Below are positions 16,701 to 24,116 of a DNA stretch of 59,836 bases, piece by piece. Positions within the stretch are counted from its first letter, which is position 1; each line of letters starts with the position of its first letter. Position numbers and translations under genes: made by a program. Source of the stretch: a virus; the IMG/VR virus record IMGVR_UViG_3300023172_000031, positions 1-59,836 of that record; one strand, 5' to 3'. The notes under the pieces were generated by a model, which did not search any database, had not been told where the DNA came from, and saw only the letters and a program-made list of their open reading frames with translations.

Positions 16701-16845
16701 TTATAAGTTGCCTTTGCAACCTAAATATTTCTTCCTTAACTAACTGTTGCTTCTGAAACTTAACATTACGCTTTTGCATTTTAGTAAGTTCATTAATCTT
16801 TTCTTGAATCCTTTTTTCAAGAGCGTTTATTAAGTTCTGATCCAT
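16672..16845 (-). CDS. small coiled-coil protein, 57 aa
   Basis: ATG at 16845, TAA at 16672-16674, overlapping the next gene by 29 bases. The sequence (ALEKRIQEKINELTKM, then KFQKQQLVKEEIFRLQRQL) is one continuous heptad-like helix. Function unknown. Confidence 0.55.
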   Translation of the reverse strand: MDQNLINALEKRIQEKINELTKMQKRNVKFQKQQLVKEEIFRLQRQLISARKNDRLL

Positions 16846-16865
16846 ACTATATTTAATACAATGTT

Positions 16866-16939
16866 TGGTGCCCAGTGACAGAATCGAACTGCCAATAGAT
16901 GATTACAAATCAACTGTTATACCATTTAACTAACCGGGC
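16866..16939 (-). tRNA. tRNA-Thr(TGT)
   Basis: 74 bases including encoded CCA. Acceptor GCCCGGT pairs with ACTGGGC, the T arm is GGCAG/CTGTC around TTCGATT, and the anticodon loop TTTGTAA gives anticodon TGT (codon ACA, favoured in AT-rich genes). One mismatch (T-T) is present in the anticodon stem. Its 5' end overlaps the end of the 16930-17298 gene by 10 bases. Confidence 0.88.
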
Positions 16940-17298
16940 AAAATTTGAACTGCTGTAATACGATCGTAGCGGAAACTACGGAAACCTTTTGATTCAGTGG
17001 CCCATACAGCAATTACTTTATCTGAAATTTCTCGGACTTTCTTTTGAGTTAACGGCTCGTCTTTTTTAGCGGGTGGTAGCATACTAGGAATTAGTGTGCA
17101 AGGCATTACACGTTTATCGCCGTCTAGTTTAGTAAAGGTTACTTCAACTACGTTTTCCCTTAGCATTTTCAGAAGATCGTCCTTTGTCGGAATCCCCTTC
17201 ATTTCTGCGATCTTTTTTTCCAAAGATTCTGTCGTATCCTTCTGCGTATTTTGCATCGTCTGCACCTTTTCTTCTTCCACTACCTTTGCCTCCGTCAC
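16930..17298 (-). CDS. DUF2693-like small phage protein
   Basis: 122 residues. An acidic/coiled N-terminus is followed by LRENVVEVTFTKLDGDKRVMPCTL, and later VIAVWATESKGFRSFRYDRI. This VTFTKxDG...R.M.CTL ... VWd....g.RSFR.D pattern is typical of the DUF2693 group found in many phages, thought to be a small SH3-like domain. Function unknown. The stop codon lies inside the tRNA-Thr gene. Confidence 0.65.
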   Translation of the reverse strand: MTEAKVVEEEKVQTMQNTQKDTTESLEKKIAEMKGIPTKDDLLKMLRENVVEVTFTKLDGDKRVMPCTLIPSMLPPAKKDEPLTQKKVREISDKVIAVWATESKGFRSFRYDRITAVQILPG

Positions 17299-17559
17299 TC
17301 AATTCAACGTCCTCTTATTTTTAAGTTTATCTTCTTCTGGAATATCCCATGCCATCTGTTCTTCAATAGCATAACGAGCACCTTCGATATAATCTCGATC
17401 TTCGTCGTCTAACGCACTCCAAAACTTACTTACTGTTTGAATGTGTTCTTCAACAACTTCAGGACGTTTTAAATGATAATTATCCTCCATCCACATTTGG
17501 AGAATATCCATACGTTGTTTAATTTTTTCTCTTACACTCAAATCAAAATCCTCGACCAT
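17299..17559 (-). CDS. hypothetical protein, 86 aa
   Basis: Start taken at the ATG at 17559 (MVEDFDLSVREK), which overlaps the previous gene by 17 bases; the longer open frame to 17694 would lie across 17543-17776. Helical, with MWMEDNYHLKRPEVVEEH and FWSALDDEDRDYIEGARYAIEEQ. Conserved phage hypothetical in style; no function seen. Confidence 0.55.
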   Translation of the reverse strand: MVEDFDLSVREKIKQRMDILQMWMEDNYHLKRPEVVEEHIQTVSKFWSALDDEDRDYIEGARYAIEEQMAWDIPEEDKLKNKRTLN

Positions 17560-17776
17560 TTGTGATCTTGTATTCCTGTGGTCCAGGTGTTGTAAACTCC
17601 ATGCCCATTTTATTTCCGACATAAACTTTACCATTCCATTGCATCTTGATTTGATTTTGCACCATGAATACTTCGACAAACTTTCCTTTTTCAAATCTGT
17701 CTACATCTGCTGTAATAGTCTTGTCATTATCTGTACAAGTTACTACACACGTTTTATCATGTTCTGTTCTAATCAT
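17543..17776 (-). CDS. hypothetical protein, 77 aa
   Basis: Begins MIRTEHDKTCVVTCTDN and is mostly beta strand, with VFMVQNQIKMQWNGKVYVG and FTTPGPQEYKI. A sigma70-type promoter at 17796-17824 and an AAGGAG site precede it. No family recognised; many small phage proteins of unknown function look like this. Confidence 0.6.
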   Translation of the reverse strand: MIRTEHDKTCVVTCTDNDKTITADVDRFEKGKFVEVFMVQNQIKMQWNGKVYVGNKMGMEFTTPGPQEYKITNGRGF

Positions 17777-17777
17777 G

Positions 17778-17963
17778 TTATCTCCTTTTTAAATTATTAT
17801 ATTGTAAGTAGATCAAAAAGTCAACTATTAAAAAATTAAAAAACAATCCTGTAGTAGTAAGCATCACTCCAAAAAGCATAGGGATAATAATTAGGAACAA
17901 TCCTAGTTTAATAAGATAATCAAAGGCTAATTCAACCGGAACTGTCCAAAACAACCAAGTCAT
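17778..17963 (-). CDS. small membrane protein, 61 aa
   Basis: Almost wholly hydrophobic with two helices (LAFDYLIKLGLFLIIIPMLFG; TGLFFNFLIVDFLIYL) and a basic tail NNLKRR. The start overlaps the stop of the GNAT-like gene (ATGA type). A promoter for the next gene lies inside its 3' end. Unknown role. Confidence 0.5.
   Translation of the reverse strand: MTWLFWTVPVELAFDYLIKLGLFLIIIPMLFGVMLTTTGLFFNFLIVDFLIYLQYNNLKRR
17796..17824 (-). promoter_or_regulatory. sigma70-type early promoter
   Basis: TTGACT (17819-17824), 17 bases, TATAAT (17796-17801), about 20 bases before the ATG at 17776. Confidence 0.82.
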
Positions 17964-18394
17964 ACAGTATACTCGAAATTATTTGATTCAGTGTTTTCAC
18001 TGACCCATTCAGCACCATTGCGTAGATGAAACTTCATTGCCATTTCAGTCTTAGGACTAAGAGTAACATATCGTTTAACATTCTTAGTGTTCTTAATATG
18101 ATCCGCGGCACGTAATACCATGTCACGCCCTGCACCTTTTGCATAACTCCATACTGTATAGAATATTGCAATATCACCATCAACTGTACTAAACTCTGTT
18201 AGTTCTTGTTCATTAGTTGGAACTTTGTTTGCATAGGCAACACAAATAACCGCTTGTATTACACTATCTTCGTTTTCGAGTGCATAAACTTCTCTACCAT
18301 TACTAATTCGATATGCTAACGGTAAGTGGCCTCGAACAGGATCGTCGGAACAGTGACCAATGTTCCAGTCATCTTGAATTTGAATTAATTCCAT
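17960..18394 (-). CDS. GNAT-like acetyltransferase
   Basis: 144 residues. The second half, IAIFYTVWSYAKGAGRDMVLRAADHIK, has the motif A pattern in which G-x-G-R binds acetyl-CoA pyrophosphate, followed by VTLSPKTEMAMKFHLRNGAEW, the typical motif B with the final A.kFy...GF. It could modify a host protein, aminoglycoside-like molecule or small metabolite. It sits between a GIY-YIG nuclease gene and a membrane-protein gene in one operon. Confidence 0.6.
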   Translation of the reverse strand: MELIQIQDDWNIGHCSDDPVRGHLPLAYRISNGREVYALENEDSVIQAVICVAYANKVPTNEQELTEFSTVDGDIAIFYTVWSYAKGAGRDMVLRAADHIKNTKNVKRYVTLSPKTEMAMKFHLRNGAEWVSENTESNNFEYTV

Positions 18395-19038
18395 TATTTG
18401 ATTCCTAATATCAGTTTGACCCTGCGTAAATCACTTTCTGGATTGCACACAGGAATTCTATTGTACTTTTCGTAGTACTTAACCATCAAAGCCATCTCAT
18501 GATCTTTGACCTGACTGCTATGCATTGGCAAGTATGCTTGATAGCAATGATCGATATCTGCTTTATCAAAGTTTTCTTTAAATGCTGTACCACAACCGTA
18601 AGGCGAAAGCCTTTCGTTTCGTACTGTGCCTTTAAAGTCTGTACGGCGACCGAGCATACAATTACGTGTTACTGCTCTACTTTCGCCAATATAAATTACA
18701 CCTTCATGTAGGAAGTCTGCAGGACCAGTTGGAGGACCGTCCTTATATAATCCGTAAACATAACAACCAGCATCTTTTTTATCAAAACCCCAATTAGCAC
18801 TCCAAGATTCGTCGATGTGATGCCATTTAGTAAACTCTAAACTCCAAGGGTCAACAAGTGTCATTTCTTGGGTACTAAATGCATCTAGGCCACTAGTTGT
18901 GAAAACTTTCTTGAACGTATAACATAGTTCTTCAAGTTTATCTTCGTGTTGTGTAAAAATGGACTCTAGTACTTCTTGTTTGAGTCCATGTCCTCCACTA
19001 GCCTTTGCAATGTTTTCTGCGAGTATCTTCGCTTTCAT
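18394..19038 (-). CDS. GIY-YIG nuclease-like protein
   Basis: 214 residues. GCYVYGLYKDG and, about 20 residues later, GVIYIGESRAVTRNCMLGRR correspond to the GIY and YIG strands followed by the catalytic-region Arg; further on, DHEMALMVKYYEKYNRIPVCN supplies the conserved Glu and final Asn. This is a complete set for the fold. A roughly 90-residue N-terminal extension precedes it. It may be a free-standing homing nuclease, a repair nuclease or a host-DNA nuclease. Confidence 0.7.
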   Translation of the reverse strand: MKAKILAENIAKASGGHGLKQEVLESIFTQHEDKLEELCYTFKKVFTTSGLDAFSTQEMTLVDPWSLEFTKWHHIDESWSANWGFDKKDAGCYVYGLYKDGPPTGPADFLHEGVIYIGESRAVTRNCMLGRRTDFKGTVRNERLSPYGCGTAFKENFDKADIDHCYQAYLPMHSSQVKDHEMALMVKYYEKYNRIPVCNPESDLRRVKLILGIK

Positions 19039-19046
19039 GTTACACC

Positions 19047-19244
19047 TTACATCTTTGCTTCGCGTTCTTTACGAGCCTTGTTTGCTCTAGCAATACCACG
19101 CTTCTTGTCAAGTCTTTTTTGCTCACTTGGCTTAGTATAGTATTGACGTTCTTTAAGTTCAACTAGTAATCCGCTTTTTTTAATTTTACGTTTAAGTTGT
19201 CTTAATGCTTTTTCAACGTTATTATTTTTTACTATTACTTGCAT
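19047..19244 (-). CDS. rpsU: ribosomal protein bS21 homologue 1
   Basis: 65 residues: VEKALRQLKRKIKKSGLLVELKERQYYTKPSEQ, read in parts, is the bS21 signature with a basic C-terminal tail. bS21 binds the 30S platform next to the anti-Shine-Dalgarno region and affects initiation. Phage copies may replace the host protein and bias translation to phage mRNAs. A second, diverged copy is at 31372-31617. Confidence 0.88.
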   Translation of the reverse strand: MQVIVKNNNVEKALRQLKRKIKKSGLLVELKERQYYTKPSEQKRLDKKRGIARANKARKEREAKM

Positions 19245-19260
19245 ACTCCTCCTTTCCGTG

Positions 19261-19470
19261 TTAATGGAGCGTTCTCATTGCTCCTTCATCATTTAAATCA
19301 ATTCCAAAGTATTCTTCACAAATTGTAACGATACTTTCTGGAACTAAATCTTCTTCTTTACCTGCTGGTATATACAAGCCTTTCAAATCTCCATCAGCAC
19401 TAATAATTAGTGCCCAGTCATCATCTTCCATGGCTTCACCAAGTTCAAAATATTCTTGGTTGTCTTGCAT
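19261..19470 (-). CDS. small acidic protein, 69 aa
   Basis: Start at the ATG at 19470, which has GGAG 7 bases upstream; the ATG at 19482 lacks one. Very acidic (EAMEDDDWALIISADGD, CEEYFGIDLNDEG). Such acidic proteins can mimic DNA, but nothing more can be claimed. It has its own early promoter. Confidence 0.6.
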   Translation of the reverse strand: MQDNQEYFELGEAMEDDDWALIISADGDLKGLYIPAGKEEDLVPESIVTICEEYFGIDLNDEGAMRTLH

Positions 19471-19488
19471 TGTACACTCCATAACTAA

Positions 19489-19516
19489 ATTATATACTAT
19501 TACTATTTAATGTCAA
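19489..19516 (-). promoter_or_regulatory. sigma70-type early promoter
   Basis: TTGACA (19511-19516), 16 bases, TATAAT (19489-19494), before the acidic protein gene. Confidence 0.8.
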
Positions 19517-20283
19517 CCTATTTTTACATAATTGATCATTGTTTCGGGGTATTTGGTAATAAAGTTTTTACCGTGGCCTTTTACTTTGCCTTTTATTTTG
19601 AACGTAGTATCTACTTTTGGCAGTTGCTTAGTTTGATCAAAGTTTTTAAAGAAACTGACAAGGTTACCATCAAGTGATCCATTTAATACATGGCAACCGA
19701 AACGTTCTACAAAACGAATTTCATTAAGTGTAAACATACCAAACACTTGTTCACCAATACGCCCAATGTGTTTACTTTCACTAAAGTCGTTTTTAATCTT
19801 TTTCTTTAGTTCTTTCTTTTCGAAACTATCAAAATATACTTTTGGAAGAACTGCTACAACACCAAAGTCGGAACGTTTCAAAGTACTTTTAGTAATAGAT
19901 TCAAGTAGTGACTTCATAAAGTCGTTTAACGAATCAGCAATTACGGCAAATGCGTTTTCTTTGTGCAAATACTCTACACTTTTACGAGCATTCTCACGGT
20001 CTTCATCAATTACTGTAATAGGCTGGAAGTCCGGAGGGTTCATACCGTACGGTGCTAATTGGCATAACATTGATTCTTTATTAGAGAAAAGTGTAGGATT
20101 GTCTTCTGAAAACCTACGTGTATCTCTATAATAGCCACCGTTGTGTCGATGTGTTGCAAATGCAACAGACAATACTTCTAGAGTATCGTATTCTTTTTTC
20201 TTTGTATTCGCCACGGGTTTTACCTTGCCTTCGTTTCTAAGTTCAAATGCTAGTTCTTGTGTTTTGAACTCTTTCTTTGTCAT
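19513..20283 (-). CDS. conserved phage protein, possible OB-type ssDNA-binding C-terminus
   Basis: 256 residues from the ATG at 20283 (MTKKEF); an ATG at 20307 is also possible. The C-terminal part, SKHIGRIGEQVFGMFTLNEI ... GSLDGNLVSFFKNF ... IKGKVKGHGKNF, has the strand order of an OB-fold domain frequent in phage replication proteins. The rest is unassigned. It is preceded by a promoter whose -10 is covered by a perfect inverted repeat, so it appears to be under repressor-type control. Confidence 0.5.
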   Translation of the reverse strand: MTKKEFKTQELAFELRNEGKVKPVANTKKKEYDTLEVLSVAFATHRHNGGYYRDTRRFSEDNPTLFSNKESMLCQLAPYGMNPPDFQPITVIDEDRENARKSVEYLHKENAFAVIADSLNDFMKSLLESITKSTLKRSDFGVVAVLPKVYFDSFEKKELKKKIKNDFSESKHIGRIGEQVFGMFTLNEIRFVERFGCHVLNGSLDGNLVSFFKNFDQTKQLPKVDTTFKIKGKVKGHGKNFITKYPETMINYVKIG

Positions 20284-20322
20284 ATCGCCTATCATTAGAA
20301 GCCTCATTACCTAAGTGTTATA

Positions 20323-20337
20323 GTGTTATAATAACAC
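20323..20337. promoter_or_regulatory. operator-like perfect inverted repeat over a -10 box
   Basis: GTGTTAT-A-ATAACAC, two 7-base arms about a single base, covering the TATTAT -10 box of the promoter at 20328-20356. The half-site-like phrase GTGTTATA is also repeated directly next to it. Size and place fit a dimeric repressor site. Confidence 0.5.
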
Positions 20338-20356
20338 AAAGTATTATATTTGTCAA
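20328..20356 (-). promoter_or_regulatory. sigma70-type early promoter
   Basis: TTGACA (20351-20356), 17 bases, TATTAT (20328-20333), upstream of 19513-20283. Confidence 0.82.
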
Positions 20357-20367
20357 CCAAAAAAATA

Positions 20368-20934
20368 TTAAAATATGTGATCTGCAATACCTAAATCAAC
20401 CATTTGTTTGGCTGTGTAATATTGATCACTTGGGTTCTTAATAAATTTGTTACGTACTTCTTGGATTGTCATTCCGCTGGCATCTTTTAATATTTGTAAA
20501 CAACGCATTTCACAGTTTTGGTTTTCTTTCATCTGTGCTTTCATGTCGTGTACTTTGGCTTCCATTGAGTCGGAATGTTGATGATTCATTGAACCTGCAT
20601 TTTTACCAACATAACGCTCACCCTGTTTGCCACTAGCAAAAATTAAAAAGCCAGCACTCATAACAGCACCAATACCGATAGTGCTAATGTTATGATAACT
20701 GTTCTTCATTACATCAATCAAAGCAAATGCTTCGTATAGGTCTCCGCCATATGTGTTAATGTAAAGTTTAAGGGTACGTTTTGGTTTCTTGTTTAAGTTT
20801 GCAGAAAGAATCCATTTGATTGCTTCACCTACATTTTCACTAGCAATGTCGCCGTGCAGATAATGGATATCACTGTCCAACAGACTTTTATCAATGGCGT
20901 CACTTGCAGTCCAATTATCGTATTTTGTAGGCAT
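20368..20934 (-). CDS. clpP: ClpP-like serine protease
   Basis: 188 residues. INTYGGDLYEAFALIDVM, then GAVMSAGFLIFASG with the nucleophile Ser, then MNHQHS with the His, and a late Asp in NPSDQYYTAKQ: the complete ClpP order. ClpP forms a degradation chamber fed by an AAA+ unfoldase, here presumably host ClpA or ClpX. In T4-like phages ClpP-like proteins can instead act as prohead proteases, but the clpS gene in the same window favours a proteolysis role. A late-type promoter at 20961-20967 precedes it. Confidence 0.82.
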   Translation of the reverse strand: MPTKYDNWTASDAIDKSLLDSDIHYLHGDIASENVGEAIKWILSANLNKKPKRTLKLYINTYGGDLYEAFALIDVMKNSYHNISTIGIGAVMSAGFLIFASGKQGERYVGKNAGSMNHQHSDSMEAKVHDMKAQMKENQNCEMRCLQILKDASGMTIQEVRNKFIKNPSDQYYTAKQMVDLGIADHIF

Positions 20935-20960
20935 ATTTTATTCTATTAGTTATGTACGTA

Positions 20961-20967
20961 TATTTAT
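20961..20967 (-). promoter_or_regulatory. late-type promoter of clpP
   Basis: Minus-strand AATAAATAT, 27 bases before the clpP ATG, inside the end of the upstream gene. Confidence 0.45.
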
Positions 20968-21440
20968 TCGATTGCCCAGGCTTTGTGACCAAGATCGTTT
21001 TGCTCGGCCCATCTAACAAATAGGCCTATTTCACGACCCATTGCTTCAATTTCCCATGGATAATCCCAGTAACTCATTTTGTCACGGTTGTATTCTACTC
21101 CGTCAAATTTAACATATTGACGTCCTTTCATCAGATCCTTCATTTGACCTGTTGCGAACTGTTTGACGTGTACCATTTCGTGACACACTGATTCTAGTGC
21201 TTTACGTAGTGGTTGTGATTTGTCAATTTCTATAGTAAATTCCTTAGGACGAGTATTATCATCTTCCCACATACAAGTACCGCACTCGTTGTGTTTTTCA
21301 TACATATCTTTTGTGTATCGTACTGTAACTTCTAGTGAGTTTGTCATTCGCTTAGACATAAGCATATATGCACAGAAATGAACTAGGCTTTCTGTGTATT
21401 TCTTTTGACTGCGATTAGCATTTACTACGGTAACTTGCAC
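20964..21440 (-). CDS. SprT-like zinc metallopeptidase candidate
   Basis: 158 residues. SVCHEMVHVKQFATG has the HExxH zinc site and, about 45 residues later, YWDYPWEIEAMG supplies a downstream Glu that could be the third ligand. CGTCMWEDD may form part of a second metal site. The arrangement is like SprT/WSS1-type or phage DUF metallopeptidases. Substrate unknown; DNA-protein crosslinks are one possibility. Confidence 0.65.
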   Translation of the reverse strand: MQVTVVNANRSQKKYTESLVHFCAYMLMSKRMTNSLEVTVRYTKDMYEKHNECGTCMWEDDNTRPKEFTIEIDKSQPLRKALESVCHEMVHVKQFATGQMKDLMKGRQYVKFDGVEYNRDKMSYWDYPWEIEAMGREIGLFVRWAEQNDLGHKAWAIE

Positions 21441-21442
21441 TA

Positions 21443-21637
21443 TTACTTTTCCTCTTGTTTAGTGTATGCACTTCTGTCTTGTGAAACCAGATAACAATCG
21501 GCTTGTATCTGTGCAATTAGATTATCAATTTCTAAATTTGAACCCTTGACTGCACCATATTTTAGTTCTCTTAATCTGTCGGCATCTTTTTTAATACCAT
21601 CAATCTTGTCGCACATTTGGCTAATTTTATGAAGCAT
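21443..21637 (-). CDS. small helical protein, 64 aa
   Basis: Begins MLHKISQMCDKIDGIKKD and is helical throughout, probably coiled coil, with a GGAGG site directly before it and its own early promoter at 21667-21695. No function recognised. Confidence 0.55.
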   Translation of the reverse strand: MLHKISQMCDKIDGIKKDADRLRELKYGAVKGSNLEIDNLIAQIQADCYLVSQDRSAYTKQEEK

Positions 21638-21659
21638 TGATCCCTCCTTATTTTTAAAC

Positions 21660-21667
21660 TATAAATA
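21660..21667 (+). promoter_or_regulatory. plus-strand TATAAATA, possible late promoter
   Basis: An exact T4-type TATAAATA, 28 bases before the GTG at 21696. It overlaps the -10 box of the minus-strand promoter (21667-21672), so use of the two might be exclusive. The sequence is nearly palindromic (ACTATAAATAGT), so chance is possible. Confidence 0.45.
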
Positions 21668-21695
21668 GTTTAACAGAACGAAAGGCAAAAGTCAA
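21667..21695 (-). promoter_or_regulatory. sigma70-type early promoter
   Basis: TTGACT (21690-21695), 17 bases, TAAACT (21667-21672), before 21443-21637. Confidence 0.7.
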
Positions 21696-22058
21696 GTGGA
21701 AATTTTCCTATTTTTAATGATAAAACACGCTATTGTTGACCTTGGTTTTCAACCATTTGGTCTCGGTAGTTCCAAAAAATATTATTTTGGTTGGCCCGCT
21801 CACAAACAACATTATGTCCCACACGGACTCTTAACCGTGCTTGTAATGGCGTCTTACACGCACATAAACGTCGCTGTAGCGTTGGGAATACTAGATTATA
21901 TACTACACTGGCATACAGACTTTACTAAGACTAAAATACGTAATTATTTTGAATGGACTAGCAAAGACAGACAGTTTTGGATTTTGAATGCTGTAGATCA
22001 AATACTACACTTTACTGGATACTATATAATTGTGTTGATTGCTACTTCACAAATTTAA
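21696..22058 (+). CDS. DUF3307-like membrane protein
   Basis: 120 residues from a GTG with AAAGG about 10 bases upstream; an ATG at 21717 would remove part of the first helix. Hydrophobic helices alternate with polar residues (MIKHAIVDLGFQ, HGLLTVLVMASY, ILDYILHWHTDFTK, AVDQILHFTGYYI); the H/D-rich pattern D..H...D..K and DQ.LH resembles DUF3307. It is a lone plus-strand gene within minus-strand genes and overlaps the convergent gene by 17 bases. Confidence 0.6.
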   Translation: MEIFLFLMIKHAIVDLGFQPFGLGSSKKYYFGWPAHKQHYVPHGLLTVLVMASYTHINVAVALGILDYILHWHTDFTKTKIRNYFEWTSKDRQFWILNAVDQILHFTGYYIIVLIATSQI

Positions 22059-23409
22059 ACGCAAACTTACCGCCAATACGTGAACTATAATAATTCTTAG
22101 AACCATCTAGTGCAACAGTACCTTGGAAGTTTGGAGGGTAAACAGCCTGGAAGCCAGTTACACGAATGTCGTCACCCTTCTTACCAACTTTGGTATAAAG
22201 TTGTATAATACTTGCTGTGTTTAATAATGAAATTGCTTCTGTAGAAAATTTTGGATTTTCGTTTACCTTGAGTGCAACCTTTTTAGCCAACGCACTTGTG
22301 ATAGCATATCCGGTATTAAACCCTTGAACAGTCATATCAAAGTTAACACCTTCAACCATTTTAGTTGCTTCGTCACTCATGTTTTCAAAGTCTTGTTTAC
22401 CTTGCTTCATATACTCGTCTGCTTCTTTTCTTAGTGCAGGAGTTGATAACTGAAACTTTTCGCCTAAATCAAAAGGTGCTTCTTTTGCACTCTTAGTTGC
22501 AATAGTTGTAACTATGTCTGCAACAAACTTTGTATTTGACATTAGTTCGGCATTGTCTTTGTTCTTTTCTAAAGAGTCATACAAGTTCTTTGCACTAGCA
22601 GATGCACCAGCGCCACCTTTAGAACTAATACCAATCTCTTTGCCGTCTGGAGCAAGGAACACGCTATCGACTAAGTTGTAGTTCATTGCCATAGGCCAAA
22701 AGATATTAAGGTCTTTCCAGTTAGCGCCACCGGCTAACTCTTGTCTTGCCTGTTCGGCGTCACCTTGTACAAGGCCACCCATCATAGCAACCGGACCCAT
22801 AATTTCACCAAAGTAATCTCTAATAGATTCTAGTTTTTCAATCTGCCCTGGGAACTCAGGCATTTGTCCATTAGATGCTGATTCAAGTGCAGTTACAAGA
22901 ACTTCACCTTCCTGGCCAGCATTAGTTCTTACAGTTTGAATAATCTGTTCTGGACCTTTAAATTTGTTTTGAGATTTAATTAGTGTTTGTGGATCTAAAC
23001 CAGTATCAATCTTTAACGCACCCTTGGTACCTAATTTCCAACCTGATGGAATTTGACTGTTACCCCAAACACCCATTAGGTCTGCACCTACTTGTCTAAG
23101 ATATCTACCCCAGTAAATGTCTTTACCATCGCTAGTTCTAATCTGTGCAATACCAAATGCTAGTGTTCCTGCGTTAGCAGTATTAACCCATTCAATTTTA
23201 GCATTGTTATTTTTTTCAAACTCTGCAATGGCTTCGTCACGTTCTTCTGCTGTAGCAAATTTACCACCTTGTGAAAGATCTGGAATTGCAATCGCTTGTA
23301 CGAACTCTGCCTTTTCGCCATTGTCGTGGATATATGGCTCTCCAGGTTTACGCCCGAAAATGCCTTTAGACTCTATTACTTGTGTTTGTTTAAATTCGAA
23401 AAACCTCAT
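22042..23409 (-). CDS. hypothetical protein with head-targeting-like N-terminus, 455 aa
   Basis: No family recognised. It begins MRFFEFKQTQVIES, like several proteins of the virion block (50-56 kb) that start M-[RK]-x-x-E/D-[LIF]. The middle has EWVNTANAGTLAFGIAQI and ISSKGGAGASASAKNLYDSL, and the end is FAFKFVK. The N-terminus suggests packaging into the head; alternatively the similarity is chance. A late-type promoter element lies 8 bases before the ATG. Confidence 0.5.
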   Translation of the reverse strand: MRFFEFKQTQVIESKGIFGRKPGEPYIHDNGEKAEFVQAIAIPDLSQGGKFATAEERDEAIAEFEKNNNAKIEWVNTANAGTLAFGIAQIRTSDGKDIYWGRYLRQVGADLMGVWGNSQIPSGWKLGTKGALKIDTGLDPQTLIKSQNKFKGPEQIIQTVRTNAGQEGEVLVTALESASNGQMPEFPGQIEKLESIRDYFGEIMGPVAMMGGLVQGDAEQARQELAGGANWKDLNIFWPMAMNYNLVDSVFLAPDGKEIGISSKGGAGASASAKNLYDSLEKNKDNAELMSNTKFVADIVTTIATKSAKEAPFDLGEKFQLSTPALRKEADEYMKQGKQDFENMSDEATKMVEGVNFDMTVQGFNTGYAITSALAKKVALKVNENPKFSTEAISLLNTASIIQLYTKVGKKGDDIRVTGFQAVYPPNFQGTVALDGSKNYYSSRIGGKFAFKFVK

Positions 23410-23417
23410 AGCACTAG

Positions 23418-23424
23418 TATTTAT
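23418..23424 (-). promoter_or_regulatory. late-type promoter element of 22042-23409
   Basis: Minus-strand GCATAAATACTAGTGCT immediately before the ATG, inside the end of the bilin reductase gene. With T4 spacing the RNA would be almost leaderless. Confidence 0.45.
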
Positions 23425-24116
23425 GCTATTTTTGGAAATAATGCGTTAGTGCAGAATTCGTCAACATCTGCTTCATTAAGTCCTAATGACTTCATAACTC
23501 TAGGTGTATGTGGATTTTGTTGCTGGTTATGGCAGTAGTAGTTTTGAGCACCTGCTGTAATATCTACACTAGCATTGCCTGTATACTCAGGAACACTATC
23601 AAACCATACACGCAGGTTTTCTAAAGCAAGATCTACAATAGCAGTTGCTTCTTCTTCTGTGCGAACATTACCTGCGGCAACCATTCCTGGTGAAAAGATG
23701 TTCTGTGCCCATTCGGGTAGTTCACGTTGTTTACTAGGAATAAAATCTTTAACAGCATCTAAGTACCATTCTACAAGAGGATGTTCTTCACCGCCTGAAC
23801 TTGCTGAAAAATCATGAAATGCACCTGTCATTTTATTCTTACCTGCAATAACATCAAAGCCGTAAATAGGACCATCATTTGATAACACAGGAAAACAACA
23901 TACGTGCATCATCCACAGTCCGTGCGAGTCTCTTGCGTCTACAACATCAATGTGTGCTCTGCGTACATGATCATTTGCCCATACTCTGTTGATCCAACCG
24001 TTCTCAGGCTGATTAAATTTGTTTAATCCTTTTTCTTCTATTTCAGTGGCTTTCTCATCAAAGATGTTTAATATTTCATTTTGGCATTCAATTAGTTTAT
24101 CCCAAATGACACTCAT
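23421..24116 (-). CDS. pcyX: ferredoxin-dependent bilin reductase (PcyX/PebS-type)
   Basis: 231 residues from the ATG at 24116, whose ATGA overlaps the halogenase stop. The core ANDHVRRAHIDVVDARD, then GLWMMHVCCFPV, then PIYGFDVIAGKNKMTGAFHDFS matches the bilin-reductase family (PIxGFDxxxG.NK.....DfS), where the Asp in GFD is catalytic. These enzymes reduce biliverdin with ferredoxin electrons to pink or blue bilins. Phage forms PebS and PcyX make phycoerythrobilin in one four-electron step, and PcyX is known only from uncultured oceanic phages with predicted alphaproteobacterial hosts. Heme oxygenase lies in the same operon. PcyX versus PebS needs a tree. Confidence 0.75.
   Translation of the reverse strand: MSVIWDKLIECQNEILNIFDEKATEIEEKGLNKFNQPENGWINRVWANDHVRRAHIDVVDARDSHGLWMMHVCCFPVLSNDGPIYGFDVIAGKNKMTGAFHDFSASSGGEEHPLVEWYLDAVKDFIPSKQRELPEWAQNIFSPGMVAAGNVRTEEEATAIVDLALENLRVWFDSVPEYTGNASVDITAGAQNYYCHNQQQNPHTPRVMKSLGLNEADVDEFCTNALFPKIA

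Noticed and set aside
17560-17694. Upstream extension of 17299-17559
   Set aside because: It would overlap most of 17543-17776, which has its own promoter and ribosome-binding site; the ATG at 17559 gives a normal small overlap.
22042-22058. Possible terminator at the convergent gene ends
   Set aside because: The two genes overlap by 17 bases and no stem with a U run is present.
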